Shown: positions 44,621 to 53,663 of the stretch, one piece after another
Position numbering within the stretch: the stretch's first letter is position 1
Layout of the letters: the number at the start of each line of letters is the position of its first letter
DNA from: Diogma glabrata
Taxonomy: Eukaryota; Arthropoda; Insecta; Diptera; Cylindrotomidae
NCBI GenBank assembly: GCA_963693315.1
Contig: OY856187.1
Coordinates: forward strand, 43,304,825-43,368,824
DNA: 64,000 nucleotides
Direction of reading: 5' to 3'
Notes under the pieces: generated by a model
The model's database searches: none
What the model saw: the letters and a program-made list of their open reading frames with translations, nothing else
What the model was told of the DNA's origin: nothing
Made by a program: the position numbers and the translations under genes

Positions 44621-45625
44621 TTAATTTAGATACATCGTAAAACTTAAACCGATTGGTTTAGATGTATCCATTTCTGGTAACGTAATTTTTATACCGATTT
44701 TGAAATGCGGTGAAGCATTGCTAGCAATGAAAGAGATTAACTCGTCGAATGCACCTTTTAAATATACTGAAAGATCAACCCCGTTTTTGACTATGTTTTT
44801 AAATTTAAAATTAGTTACAGTACTACTTACATTAAATTTAGGGTTAAATACACTTACTTGGCTAATAATATTAATAAATTTATTCTTCCCAGAGATTTCT
44901 TGTAGATATTGCTGCTGGTTCACTATCATTCCTGACCCAGATTGTAAATATTCTTTAGATGGTTGGTTTTGGTGATGTTCTGAACGTTGATTAGATTTTA
45001 CCAAGTCGAGCGGTAAATCATTTTCCGCTTCAAACTGGGTTTTTTGCTGTTGTGTATGTTGTGGCTGTTGCTGTTGTTGATGTGGTTGTTGAGTTTGGTG
45101 TTGTGGTAGTTGTGATTGATGTTGTTGTTTTGTTAAATTAATAGGTTGTTGTTCTACCTGTTGAAATGTTTGTTGTTGTTGTATTGGATGTTTAATGTTA
45201 TTTTTCGTTAAACTAAGAGCCTTAATTGATTTGATTGGGGGTTGGTGTTTGATTTTAGTTTTATCTGTATTTGAACCATCTATAAACTGATGATTTGGCT
45301 CTTGTTGTTGTTGTTGTCGTTGAAGCCTTGTTTCATTTTGTTGGAAACTCTCAACCGACTGAACAGGATTAAGCCAGTTTATAACACGTATCACATCATT
45401 GTTGTAAATTTGATGCGATAGCTCTTTTATGTCGTTTCTTAAAATATCATCTTCAACATCGAAGTTGGACTCTATCAGTTTTTTTGAGATGGTAAGAAAT
45501 ATATCCTCCTTAGTTTTTTTATCCTTGGTCACCTTACAGTACTCCACCAACTCATTGATGGAGATTCTTTGGACGTTTATTGTTAGTTGACTCATTTTTT
45601 GTTTAAATTTGTTTAAAAATTTCAC
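44621..45625 (-). pseudogene. Polinton DNA polymerase B, N-terminal part with Gln-rich region
   Basis: 334 codons; the likely start is the Met of MSQLTINVQR (45595), though an upstream ATG extends to 45625. Residues about 100-215 are a Gln/His-rich low-complexity tract (CAA/CAG repeats). The last 100 residues (FNPKFNVSSTVTNFKFK, then KIGIKITLPEM, SKPIGLSF) look like the N-terminal domain that precedes the exonuclease in Polinton polymerases. Past a four-T run (coding strand, 44639-44642) the neighbouring frame reads on as VSKLKGETVAAVLESVAQSN into the main polymerase frame. So a second frameshift, rather than a gene boundary, separates them. If intact, the polymerase would be about 1,500 residues. 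A separate gene is the less likely alternative. Confidence 0.7.
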
Positions 45626-46207
45626 TGTTTTAACTTGTTAAGTTTTTCGCTTGACTTGCAAGTAATGAATTAAGTTAAAATGTTAAATACAAATGTTTTT
45701 ATATAGAAAACATCTTATCGTAGGTATATATAAATTATAAGCTTTATTTTTCTCTTAAGTGCATGGTTTAAATAACTTTAAAATTGATTTGTATTTATAT
45801 TGGTTCAGTTACCTCGGTTATCTAGAAAGTATAAACTTTTTGATCTTAAGAAAAGAGTTTGTTATTGATTTTTTTACAATGTAAATATTAATCAATATTT
45901 TTCTTCATTTTAATTCATGTTAATTACCCTATAAATTTTTTATGAATGTCACTAAATGAACCGTCCAACGTGAAAATGAAATAAGATAACCGTTCAAATA
46001 ACCGTATACAGATTATTTTCGTTTAAATTGTTTTTTTATTAATAATAATTTTTAATTAATTAATCGAAATATTTCCTTGCTAAGCTCACATTCACATTTA
46101 CCATATTAAGAAAATTTGTATAAATAGCAACACATATTTCTACTGTTGAAATCATAATTGGAAAAGTCAATCAAACCAAAGGTAAAGCCAGCAATAATTA
46201 CAAAACC

Positions 46208-46623
46208 ATGGTAAGTTATTAAAAAAATTGCTTTATTTTGAAAAATAAATTTAATTTAATTATTTTGTTAACTTGTAGGATAATTTAATAAAAACCTTAA
46301 ATAAGGCGGCAAACACTGTATTAAACAAAGTGATCAACCCTGAGGACCTAGGATCAACGGAGCATGAAATAACCGGGTGGAAATTAATTAAGACAAAATT
46401 TGGTGATCGAATTTTGTTAAATGTGGAAGAAGATCTGAACTTGTGGATGCCGCCAAGACTGGCAAAATTATTTGTCGAAGGGGCAGTACCGCAAAATGGG
46501 ATGACCATAAGATTTATTGGGCGAGACGCCACAAAATTGAACGCACCTTTGTTTGCGTTCAATAAGAAAGAAATCAGTTCAAGCGACATAGTATTTGAAC
46601 AGAATGGTCAGCCCTGGGAATAA
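46208..46623 (+). CDS. Polinton small protein, 115 aa, with 68-bp intron after the ATG
   Basis: Exon 1 is only the ATG (46208-46210, context AACCATG). An intron of 68 bp follows: GTAAGT donor, pyrimidine-poor but acceptable ACTTGTAG acceptor (ends 46278). Exon 2 (46279-46623) opens in frame and reads DNLIKTLNKAANTVLNKVIN, then GWKLIKTKFGDRILLNVEED and LWMPPRLAKLF. Without the intron the frame would start at an internal Met (46330) and lose 18 residues. The pattern W-K-x-I-x-T-K-F-G-x-R-I followed by LP/PPR-L recurs in small Polinton-associated proteins, perhaps nucleic-acid binding; function not known to me. Divergent from polymerase; a polyadenylation signal AATAAAACTTT follows near 46,677. 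Confidence 0.7.
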
Positions 46624-46995
46624 TCAACTTGAAATTATCTGAAAAACGAGTATTATATTTTATATTATATTTTTAAAATAAAACTTTAATGGATGTCATA
46701 AAAGGACGAAATATATTGAGAAATCTTAGAAATAAAATTAAATCTTTTATTTTTTTAAATTTACATTAACGTACGTATAAAACAAGTGCTAAAGAAATAA
46801 GTTATTCAACGAATTGCGTCAAGAGTTTACGGTAAAAAAAAGTGTAACCTTTATAAAACTTTACGTTTACATAAAATTGTTTTGGTTAGATTTGGGTAAA
46901 AAATTTGTATAATTTTAATTATGTGTGTATTTCTGCAAACAGGCATAATTTTCTATTATATTTGTTAAAATAAAACTTTATTAATTATATAGAAT

Positions 46996-47916
46996 TTAAA
47001 TTAAGTTGTTTTTGTGTATCCATGTGTTTTGAGTTTCATTAAACCCTAGCCATTTCACAAAAATTTGATTTTTTTTCTGTTTTAAAACTTTCTCAACCAG
47101 ATACAAGTCGGGGTGTTTTGTTTTCTGCAACTCATGCTCGTAAAAGCGACCGGCAATTGGTTGATTGTAATAATCTATAAGTAAATAGGTTATTGGTAAC
47201 TTATGTTTGACTTCGTTGATTTTAAATATTTCAGGAGACCAGTTAGCTGTGTACGATTTCTCAAAAATTGTTTTATGCTTGCTAATTCGAACGTAATCTC
47301 CTTTCTTAAATTTTGCTTTACCCAATTTTGGACTAGGTGTAAAAATATTCTTTAAAAGAGCTGATTCATTTTTTTTCGAGACATTAACTGGTGCCATTTT
47401 AATAGTTCGATGTTTGGTATGATTGTAATCTTTAATAATTTCTTGAATTTTATCGATCCATTTATAGGTGCCACGATAACTAAACATTTTCCACATACGT
47501 TGTTTAATCGTGCGATTTAATCTTTCTACAATGCTAGCCTTTAAAAAACTAAACGAAGAATAATGTTTAATATTATACTGCTGCATTAAATTGTTGAATT
47601 GACTGTTGTAAAATTCTTTCCCCATATCTGTTTGAAGATGTTTAGGAAATCTTCGATTCATTTCTATAATTTTTTGGATAGCCTTAGAAATTTCCACACC
47701 TGTTTTATTTTTAAGTGGGGCAACCCAACAATATTTAGAAAATGTATCAATAACTACTAGAAGAAAACAATAATTTTCATTTATTTTTTTGTAAGTGGTT
47801 AGTTCAACTAGATCGGCCTGCCACAGATCGTCTATTCCTTTTGTGATTACTTTGCGTCTAAGAAAATTTTTTCTGGTCTGTCTATGTAATTCATTTATCA
47901 CTTCCTGACGCTGCAT
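46996..47916 (-). CDS. Polinton integrase with C-terminal chromodomain
   Basis: 306 codons, open. Retrovirus-like DDE integrase that inserts the element and makes the 6-bp duplication. Catalytic D35 (LWQADLVEL), D97 (LQTDMGKEF) and E131 (KASIVERLNRTIK). The SH3-like segment FKKGDYVRISK lies at about 207-217. A chromodomain closes the protein (YLVEKVLKQKKNQIFVKWLG, then TQNTWIHKNNL, about 270-306); it is known to bind modified histones and guide insertion. The N-terminus before LHRQTRKNF is short: I do not see the usual full N-terminal helical/zinc-binding part, and an in-frame stop lies near 47,967, so slight N-terminal loss is possible. Convergent with the 115-aa gene, divergent from the 226-aa gene. 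Confidence 0.95.
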   Translation of the reverse strand: MQRQEVINELHRQTRKNFLRRKVITKGIDDLWQADLVELTTYKKINENYCFLLVVIDTFSKYCWVAPLKNKTGVEISKAIQKIIEMNRRFPKHLQTDMGKEFYNSQFNNLMQQYNIKHYSSFSFLKASIVERLNRTIKQRMWKMFSYRGTYKWIDKIQEIIKDYNHTKHRTIKMAPVNVSKKNESALLKNIFTPSPKLGKAKFKKGDYVRISKHKTIFEKSYTANWSPEIFKINEVKHKLPITYLLIDYYNQPIAGRFYEHELQKTKHPDLYLVEKVLKQKKNQIFVKWLGFNETQNTWIHKNNLI

Positions 47917-48155
47917 ATTTGTTGATTTAATAGCTGTTTGATCGTTCGATTGCTTTGAGTTTCAATGAAGGTTTCAGTCAAGGAATTTATTTACATTGTC
48001 TGGTTATTTATAGGTTTTGTATTAATCGGGAAAAAATAGATTAAAAAGAAGTGAAATTTTCGTTTAAATACATGTTAGCCGTAATTTAATTTCAGTTGAG
48101 CGTAGTCCTCAAATCTAATCTAAGCTATTAAAAAAAAAAAAGCAAACAGGAAAAA

Positions 48156-48836
48156 ATGAATAAAATTAACAAAATAAAGAGTATCAAGGAAAAAGATGTG
48201 ATCAAAACTGAGAAGCTGATAAGTCATATTCCGGAACTGCTTTTATCGTATGTTTATTTTTTAAACGATTTTACATCCTGTTTTATCGTTATTGGATATG
48301 ATACGGAAATGTTCACACCCAAAATGATGATTTTGAAGGATAAGGTGTACAAGTACCTTACATGGAATGATTGGTGTACATTTTTCAATCAAATTGGTAA
48401 CGTTCAACAATATTTTGATGCAGCAAACTTAAATCAAAACTGTAACAAGACAACAACAAATGAAAAAAACAAAAATTTCGAGCTTACACTTTGCAAGCGA
48501 GAGAAATTTTTAATTTTTAAAGAAAAATCATCGAAAGTAAGGTTGAACGTAGGTGAATGGGAAAGATTACGAGATTTGGCACCTTTTCTACATTCAATAT
48601 TCAGCTGGTATATGCTTACTTATATGGAAGTAAGTGCTTACTACAATCTCTATTTGAATAAATGTATTCTTCAAAATTGCACAAAATTGGACTATCAAGA
48701 CTTTTTTTCGCCACCCACTGCAAATAATAATAATTGCTGCAATTATTCAAGATTATTCAATGAAATACCAATTTTGTCTAAGAATAAGTTATTTTCTGAT
48801 CTTTATCATAATCTATGTACGAATACGATGGAATAA
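48156..48836 (+). CDS. Polinton protein of unknown function, 226 aa
   Basis: Open frame from ATG (context AAAAATGA) to TAA, followed within 10 bp by AATAAA. Lys-rich N-terminus; YKYLTWNDWCTFFNQIG and VQQYFDAAN at about 85-110 and VRLNVGEWERLRDLAPFLHS at about 128-150 look like two copies of the same short motif (leucine/threonine turn, then W/EW, then a hydrophobic helix), so it may be a small repeated domain. Cysteines are scattered in the C-terminal half. No enzyme motif seen. Position between protease and integrase on the opposite strand suggests a non-structural or regulatory role, but this is only inference. Confidence 0.75.
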   Translation: MNKINKIKSIKEKDVIKTEKLISHIPELLLSYVYFLNDFTSCFIVIGYDTEMFTPKMMILKDKVYKYLTWNDWCTFFNQIGNVQQYFDAANLNQNCNKTTTNEKNKNFELTLCKREKFLIFKEKSSKVRLNVGEWERLRDLAPFLHSIFSWYMLTYMEVSAYYNLYLNKCILQNCTKLDYQDFFSPPTANNNNCCNYSRLFNEIPILSKNKLFSDLYHNLCTNTME

Positions 48837-49031
48837 ATAAAATAAACTGTTTTGAAAACTATATTTTGTTTTTATTAATATTCAATAAATTCACATTAAA
48901 TATTTGATTTTAAATTTATTAAAATTAGCTGCTAACAGAAGTTGCTTTAAGAAAATGTTAACGCGTTCGTTATCTTGTTCATTTGTGTTTTTTATCTAGA
49001 TAATGTTGTTGAGTTTTTTCTTTTTTCCTTT

Positions 49032-49523
49032 TCATTCCTCCATTTTTATCTTTTTCTTTTTATTATAAAACATTTTCTTAAATAAGAAATTTACAACGCG
49101 ATCATTTGATCTACCCATATTTTTTACAAAACCATTTAAAAACTCTCTCAAAGACTTGCCCTTACATCGGTACAGAAGATAGAGACAGCAGTATTTACCA
49201 CACGTTAAGCTATAGGCATCTTGTAATTCGATTGGATTGTAAATGTAGGTCTTCGAGTTGTTTAATAAAAAAGTTTTGAATCTTTTATCTAGCGACGGTG
49301 GACGCCCAAATGAATCAAAAAACTCAGCTGGCCCACGGAGTGGGAAATAAATTGCTATCCAATGTGTGCCCGGTTTAGATGATGGGTCTGTGTTGATAAC
49401 ATAGCTAGCAGGTCTATTATTTAGTATTTTCTTTGGCAAATGATTAATTGCATATACGCCACGGAAACTTTTTCTTGTGAAGTAATTGTTCCGGAGAATT
49501 TTACGTATATCGGATGTATTCAT
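49032..49523 (-). CDS. Polinton cysteine protease (adenain-like)
   Basis: 163 codons, intact. C5-type protease related to adenovirus endopeptidase, which cleaves capsid and core precursors during particle maturation. Catalytic residues by analogy: H54 in GTHWIAIY, D70 in EFFDSFGRPP, Q101 seven residues before the nucleophile, and C108 in TCGKYCC. The order His-Asp-Gln-Cys and the spacing Q-x6-C match adenain. Basic Lys-rich C-terminus. It follows the major capsid gene by 81 bp in the same direction, which fits co-expression with the structural genes. Confidence 0.95.
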   Translation of the reverse strand: MNTSDIRKILRNNYFTRKSFRGVYAINHLPKKILNNRPASYVINTDPSSKPGTHWIAIYFPLRGPAEFFDSFGRPPSLDKRFKTFLLNNSKTYIYNPIELQDAYSLTCGKYCCLYLLYRCKGKSLREFLNGFVKNMGRSNDRVVNFLFKKMFYNKKKKIKMEE

Positions 49524-49604
49524 TGCTCTAGAGGTAAAAGGTTGTGATGCTTGAGGTTAAAGGGCGAAATGGTTTTGATTCAGTTTTGTTATAACTTATA
49601 AGTA

Positions 49605-50900
49605 TTATTGATCTAAAATAATATTTCTATTTTTATCAATCTCCAAGGTTGCATCGTATTCCATGTAAATTAAACAAGTTGTGGTAGTTGGAATCGCTGC
49701 TTCAAAACGAGCTTCGAAACGTATATTTCCTTGGTTAAGTAAAGACGAACAGTTATCGTTGGCCGATAAATCTGATGTAAGATCGTACGCGATCATAAAA
49801 TATCCGTGCGCGTACATCTCCTTTGTGATGAGGTTACCGTGAGATGAGTGTAGTATACCCATCGTAGAAAACAGGCTCGAATACGCACGGGCGAACGAAT
49901 CACCTACTGTAAATGAGGTTGTAATCGAGGCACTTGGTGTTGGAATCCCATTCACATACAGAATACATGATGTAACTTTATTGTGTTTGAAATTATAAGG
50001 ATTCTTTTTCTTCGTCCCAATATATGCATCATTATCAACCATGAAAAATATTAGGTTAGTTGGCAGCTGGCCCAACACAATATTATCCAAGTTTAAGGAG
50101 TTACCACTTGCCGGAACCGTATATGATTTCACCTCACATCTCTTATAATGATACTTTGCGTTTGTGTGTTCAAGCATCTTATGATGTGCAATTAAAACAT
50201 TTGTGTTAATTGTACATTGTTTTACGTAAATTGTTGCCTCAAGTATTTTTATTGATGTGTCATCGTTTGCCGAATCGGTTAAAACATAAAATTCAGGCTT
50301 GTTGAGCGTAAATGTTAATCTCACATCAACATTGTTCAAAAGCAATAACGGTTGATTTAACATATCTGCATGCACTTTTCCATACAATTCCACGACGTTG
50401 CTATTTTTCAACAAGGTTTGTCTTTTTAATAATCCTTCCTGTAATGGTTGCAATGTATCAAGCTTTTTTGTGTCCGGGTAAAATCCCGATAGCTCTAAAT
50501 GGGTTCTGCTCGCATCCTCTCCAAAATTCAACAATGTTTCAATGTACGTTCTGTAGCTATAATTCCCGTCCGAAACATTTATGTTCTTTCCATTTAACGA
50601 AACGTTAACTTGCCGAAACAATGAATGTAACATATTATTTACTACAGTTGGCTGAACTGCATCTTTATCTGTATACAATGTTCCATTACCTTTAGTCAAT
50701 TGAAGTTTCACACAAATATTTATTGAAGATAAATCTATGTACATATCGCCGTGTCCATGACATATGAATTCGATAATTGATTGATTTTCTAAACTGGTTA
50801 AAGGCTTATAAGCAACTTCTTCGGTTTTTAAAATGTTTGTTTGAATGTTACGAGGTGCAAAAAGATCTAATTCGGATTTCATACATTCTCGAAAAGACAT
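49605..50900 (-). CDS. Polinton major capsid protein (double jelly-roll)
   Basis: 431 codons, intact. Matches the Polinton major capsid family by its N-terminal block: ELDLFAPRNIQTNI, then IEFICHGHGDMYIDLSSINI, VNNMLHSLFRQVNVSLNGK and SYRTYIETLLNFGEDASRTH. This protein is predicted to form the trimeric capsomers of an icosahedral shell. Such proteins are often listed in insect annotations under an uncharacterised F54H12.2-like name. The C-terminal half is beta-rich with the conserved GYFMIAYDLT and NIRFEARFEAAIP segments. Start at MSFRECMKSELDL is the first Met and fits the family. It sits between the 176-aa gene and the protease. Confidence 0.88.
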   Translation of the reverse strand: MSFRECMKSELDLFAPRNIQTNILKTEEVAYKPLTSLENQSIIEFICHGHGDMYIDLSSINICVKLQLTKGNGTLYTDKDAVQPTVVNNMLHSLFRQVNVSLNGKNINVSDGNYSYRTYIETLLNFGEDASRTHLELSGFYPDTKKLDTLQPLQEGLLKRQTLLKNSNVVELYGKVHADMLNQPLLLLNNVDVRLTFTLNKPEFYVLTDSANDDTSIKILEATIYVKQCTINTNVLIAHHKMLEHTNAKYHYKRCEVKSYTVPASGNSLNLDNIVLGQLPTNLIFFMVDNDAYIGTKKKNPYNFKHNKVTSCILYVNGIPTPSASITTSFTVGDSFARAYSSLFSTMGILHSSHGNLITKEMYAHGYFMIAYDLTSDLSANDNCSSLLNQGNIRFEARFEAAIPTTTTCLIYMEYDATLEIDKNRNIILDQ

Positions 50901-50943
50901 TTTATTTTCTTTAATTTTATATTTATTTGAACGTTATAAAATT

Positions 50944-51474
50944 TTATGTAAATATATCTAAAACTCGTGGAGATGATTGTTTGAATACCCTAGAGCGTGG
51001 TGGAGGAGGCTTCTTAACTCGAACTAATAATGTCTTCGATTGTCTTTTAATTCGTTTTGAGCTCTTATTTATTGGTTTCTTCAAGTCTTTGTTTTTGTTA
51101 CGTTTTCTTCGCTTACGATTGCTTCTTGCTCCTGACCCAGCCATTGTGTTAATTTTTTCGATCGCCTTATCCCTTAACTTATCAACTACTTGAACCGATC
51201 GATCACGTAAAATATTTTGAATTGGTTTTTGTGCATTAATATTTTTCAAAATGTCACCTCCGGTGTCCATCAACTCGTTCTTTATGAAATTTGCACCATT
51301 TTTTAGAAGTGGTTGAAGATATTTCCAAAAACTGGCGAAGACACTACCAATCCCACGACCACGTTGATATACTTTTGGTAATCTTAGCACATTTCCAAAT
51401 TCATCGTTGGCGGTTGGATTATTATTATGACCCCCATGTTGAAGAGCGTAATACTTTAAATAGGTGTTATGCAT
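50944..51474 (-). CDS. Polinton small basic protein, 176 aa (putative virion core protein)
   Basis: Open from ATG to TAA. The N-terminal half has YQRGRGIGSVFASFWKYLQP then LLKNGANFIKNELMDTGGD, an amphipathic helical stretch common in proteins encoded next to Polinton capsid genes. The C-terminal half is very basic (SNRKRRKRNKNKDLKK, SSKRIKRQSK) with a PPPP turn, as expected for a DNA-condensing or minor core protein. By analogy with adenovirus core and cement proteins it may act inside the particle; that role is inferred. Lies 43 bp upstream of the capsid gene and 33 bp downstream of the minor capsid gene. Confidence 0.75.
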   Translation of the reverse strand: MHNTYLKYYALQHGGHNNNPTANDEFGNVLRLPKVYQRGRGIGSVFASFWKYLQPLLKNGANFIKNELMDTGGDILKNINAQKPIQNILRDRSVQVVDKLRDKAIEKINTMAGSGARSNRKRRKRNKNKDLKKPINKSSKRIKRQSKTLLVRVKKPPPPRSRVFKQSSPRVLDIFT

Positions 51475-51507
51475 AGTGTAATAAATCTAATGATTAGTTT
51501 CGCCTCT

Positions 51508-52389
51508 TTATATACCTTTGAGAAAATGTAATACTACCATTGTGCTAAATGAATCGTCTTTGAAATTAATTTGTACACCATTTTCATCCGTAATCAAAAT
51601 GCTGATATCATTAATTTGTGTTTTGTCAATTGGTACATATTGAATATTTACGATATCTAAATTCTGATAACTCTCGTATTGTTTTCCACACTTAACTGGA
51701 TGCATTATTAAACCTCTAGCCATAACATTACCAAACATCTGAGGTCTGACTATATCACAATAAATACACATATAGTTTGGTATGTTTTCTGGTTGCTGCT
51801 CGTTTTCGTTTGTATTTACTTGTACACGTTTTTTGATCATATTCAGTTTTGGTTCAGTTAAAACTGAGGACGATTCATTTGCAATTGATGCTTTCACATT
51901 TTTAATTATGTTAGCCCAATCTTTTTTTTCAATTTGTGAAAACAGAGAGTCGAAGAGTTGTGTAACGGTATACGTTTTACCAAATTTTAATTTGTAGTTA
52001 TGCTTATCAAGGCTAACTTGAACGAAATCTTTTGAGAACACATACTTTGGAAGATTTGTTGTATCAGTGTATCGGTTGAAAAACTCTTCATGTTGGACAA
52101 TTTCAAATAAAACTGGAAATTGTTTCAATATATCCAATATATCTAGACCTGTATTACCTCGTTCTGTAATAAACGTTAGAGTTGGATCGTTTTCTTTAGC
52201 TTGTTTTTTCTCGATAGATGTGCAAGCAAATTTCGTTATCCCCATAAGCCATTCTGTGTCATCGTTACATCTAAGATTAAGTGTATAAGGTAATTTTGCA
52301 GTAAACCTTGATAAAGTATTTTGAGGGAATAAATCCAATGAACTATTACTTGTTAACGTTACATAAAAAGATTTTTGATCTGTTAACAT
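51508..52389 (-). CDS. Polinton minor capsid protein (penton-like, single jelly-roll)
   Basis: 293 codons, intact. The N-terminus FYVTLTSNSSLDLFPQNTLS then FTAKLPYTLNL, a WLMGITKFA segment, and the C-terminus QMFGNVMARGLIMHPV, YQNLDIVNIQYVPIDKTQIN, DISILITDENG and FSTMVVLHF follow the Polinton minor capsid pattern. These proteins are predicted to form the vertex capsomers. A less conserved Lys/Glu/Asn-rich stretch (about 170-205) is inserted in the middle. Same strand and spacing as the rest of the structural cluster. Confidence 0.85.
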   Translation of the reverse strand: MLTDQKSFYVTLTSNSSLDLFPQNTLSRFTAKLPYTLNLRCNDDTEWLMGITKFACTSIEKKQAKENDPTLTFITERGNTGLDILDILKQFPVLFEIVQHEEFFNRYTDTTNLPKYVFSKDFVQVSLDKHNYKLKFGKTYTVTQLFDSLFSQIEKKDWANIIKNVKASIANESSSVLTEPKLNMIKKRVQVNTNENEQQPENIPNYMCIYCDIVRPQMFGNVMARGLIMHPVKCGKQYESYQNLDIVNIQYVPIDKTQINDISILITDENGVQINFKDDSFSTMVVLHFLKGI

Positions 52390-52448
52390 TGTTTCAGTTG
52401 ATGTATGTTAACACCTTGTGATGATAAGTGATGAAGATAAAGCCAAAA

Positions 52449-53288
52449 CTAATATTTATATACTTGCCAGGGTATATCTGACATTTTTGACTGTGACGGT
52501 GCAACTTTATTTGATTTCTTCGGTGTACTTGTTTCACTTTTAGTTTTCTTACGCCGTGCCGGAAAATTTAGAACATTTTGACTAGGATCGTCTCTAGATC
52601 TTTTTAATGCCGATCGAGTAAATCGCTTTTCCACAGGTACATTAACCTGTTCACCCGTATTCAATTCGAACAATCTATATTCATTTGGATTCAAAGATTC
52701 TCGCTCCCTCGAAATTCGTACGTTTGGTGGTTGACCTTCTAAAGCTATTTTACGATAACTATCATCTCTATCAAGTTCTTGATATTCGTCGCTCTCATTA
52801 TTTTTACGACTAAGATTAATCTGACCCTGATCGTTTTCCTGATCTAGATCATGTTCGAAACTAGAAAATTTATTTGAAGTTTGAAAAACTTCTTCCAACG
52901 ACGGCATTTCTTCAAGTTGTTTTATCATCCTAGTCTGTGTTACAGCATTTTGATTGGATGGTTTCTCTGTTTGCATTTTTACGTTTTGTTTTCTCAAGAA
53001 TTTCGTTTGCGAATAAACATCTTTCCTAACTGGTGGTTCACCATGACCATTTTCATCTGATAATCGCGACCGGAGATTTAGCATACCGTCTGACCTACTC
53101 CTCACGTTTAAAAACTTTACAAGATTGTGACGATAAAGATTCCATTTATCAACATCATTCAATTTATTATTGTATAAAATTTTTTTCATTTCTCGATCTA
53201 AAACTGATAAATTATTGTCATCAAGTATAATTTTCTTCCAACGTTCAAACGTATCAGGATGAACAACAAACATGCGTTGTAAACTCAT
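52449..53288 (-). CDS. Polinton conserved protein of unknown function, 279 aa
   Basis: Open; its ATG overlaps the stop codon of the upstream 111-aa gene by 4 bp (ATGA type), so translation of the two is probably linked. The N-terminal block (MFVVHPDTFERWK, then LSVLDREMKKILYNNKLNDV, DKWNLYRHNLVKFLN) is helical and resembles an N-terminal domain seen in other Polinton proteins (LDREM...IL...D-x-x-K-x-x-LY). The rest is acidic and disordered (about 90-200), then basic with RSALKRSRDD and PARRKKTKSE. Possibly a scaffold or packaging cofactor; inferred only from position between ATPase and capsid genes. Confidence 0.75.
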   Translation of the reverse strand: MSLQRMFVVHPDTFERWKKIILDDNNLSVLDREMKKILYNNKLNDVDKWNLYRHNLVKFLNVRSRSDGMLNLRSRLSDENGHGEPPVRKDVYSQTKFLRKQNVKMQTEKPSNQNAVTQTRMIKQLEEMPSLEEVFQTSNKFSSFEHDLDQENDQGQINLSRKNNESDEYQELDRDDSYRKIALEGQPPNVRISRERESLNPNEYRLFELNTGEQVNVPVEKRFTRSALKRSRDDPSQNVLNFPARRKKTKSETSTPKKSNKVAPSQSKMSDIPWQVYKY

Positions 53289-53620
53289 TTTAATGCTCCT
53301 TCAAGCAGCTTCCCAACTAGTCCAGATAAAACAGCTGTTAAAATAACCGGTAAGAACCCACCTTTTTGAATCAAAACTTTACGTTTCGTTGATAAATTCG
53401 TTTTTAGATCAGAAATTTTACGTAAAGAGTATTTATAATTACTCAAATGATTTTTGCAGCTTTTACTTAATTTGACATTTCCATTTAAAACATTCATACA
53501 AATTTCACATAAAGTTTTTATTAGATCTGGTTGACTTTTTGATAAAATATATTTTCGTTCGCACGGCTTACAATTTTTTAAGAAATGTAACGTATGCCTG
53601 TGTACCATTAGACGCCTCAT
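53285..53620 (-). CDS. Polinton small membrane-active-like protein, 111 aa
   Basis: Open. The cysteine- and Lys-rich N-terminus (CKPCERKYIL, CEICMN, CKNHL) could bind zinc. The C-terminus KRKVLIQKGGFLPVILTAVL then SGLVGKLLEGAL is a basic segment, a GG, and an amphipathic/hydrophobic helix. This arrangement is common in small Polinton and adenovirus-like virion proteins thought to disrupt or span membranes. The role here is inference. Overlaps the next gene by 4 bp and lies 43 bp downstream of the ATPase. Confidence 0.78.
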   Translation of the reverse strand: MRRLMVHRHTLHFLKNCKPCERKYILSKSQPDLIKTLCEICMNVLNGNVKLSKSCKNHLSNYKYSLRKISDLKTNLSTKRKVLIQKGGFLPVILTAVLSGLVGKLLEGALK

Positions 53621-53663
53621 AACGGCTTAGTTGTGAAACTAAATTTGATGGTGCATAACACTC

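Noticed and set aside
46260..46589. 109-codon minus-strand frame
   Set aside because: Antisense to the spliced 115-aa gene, which has better start, intron and composition.
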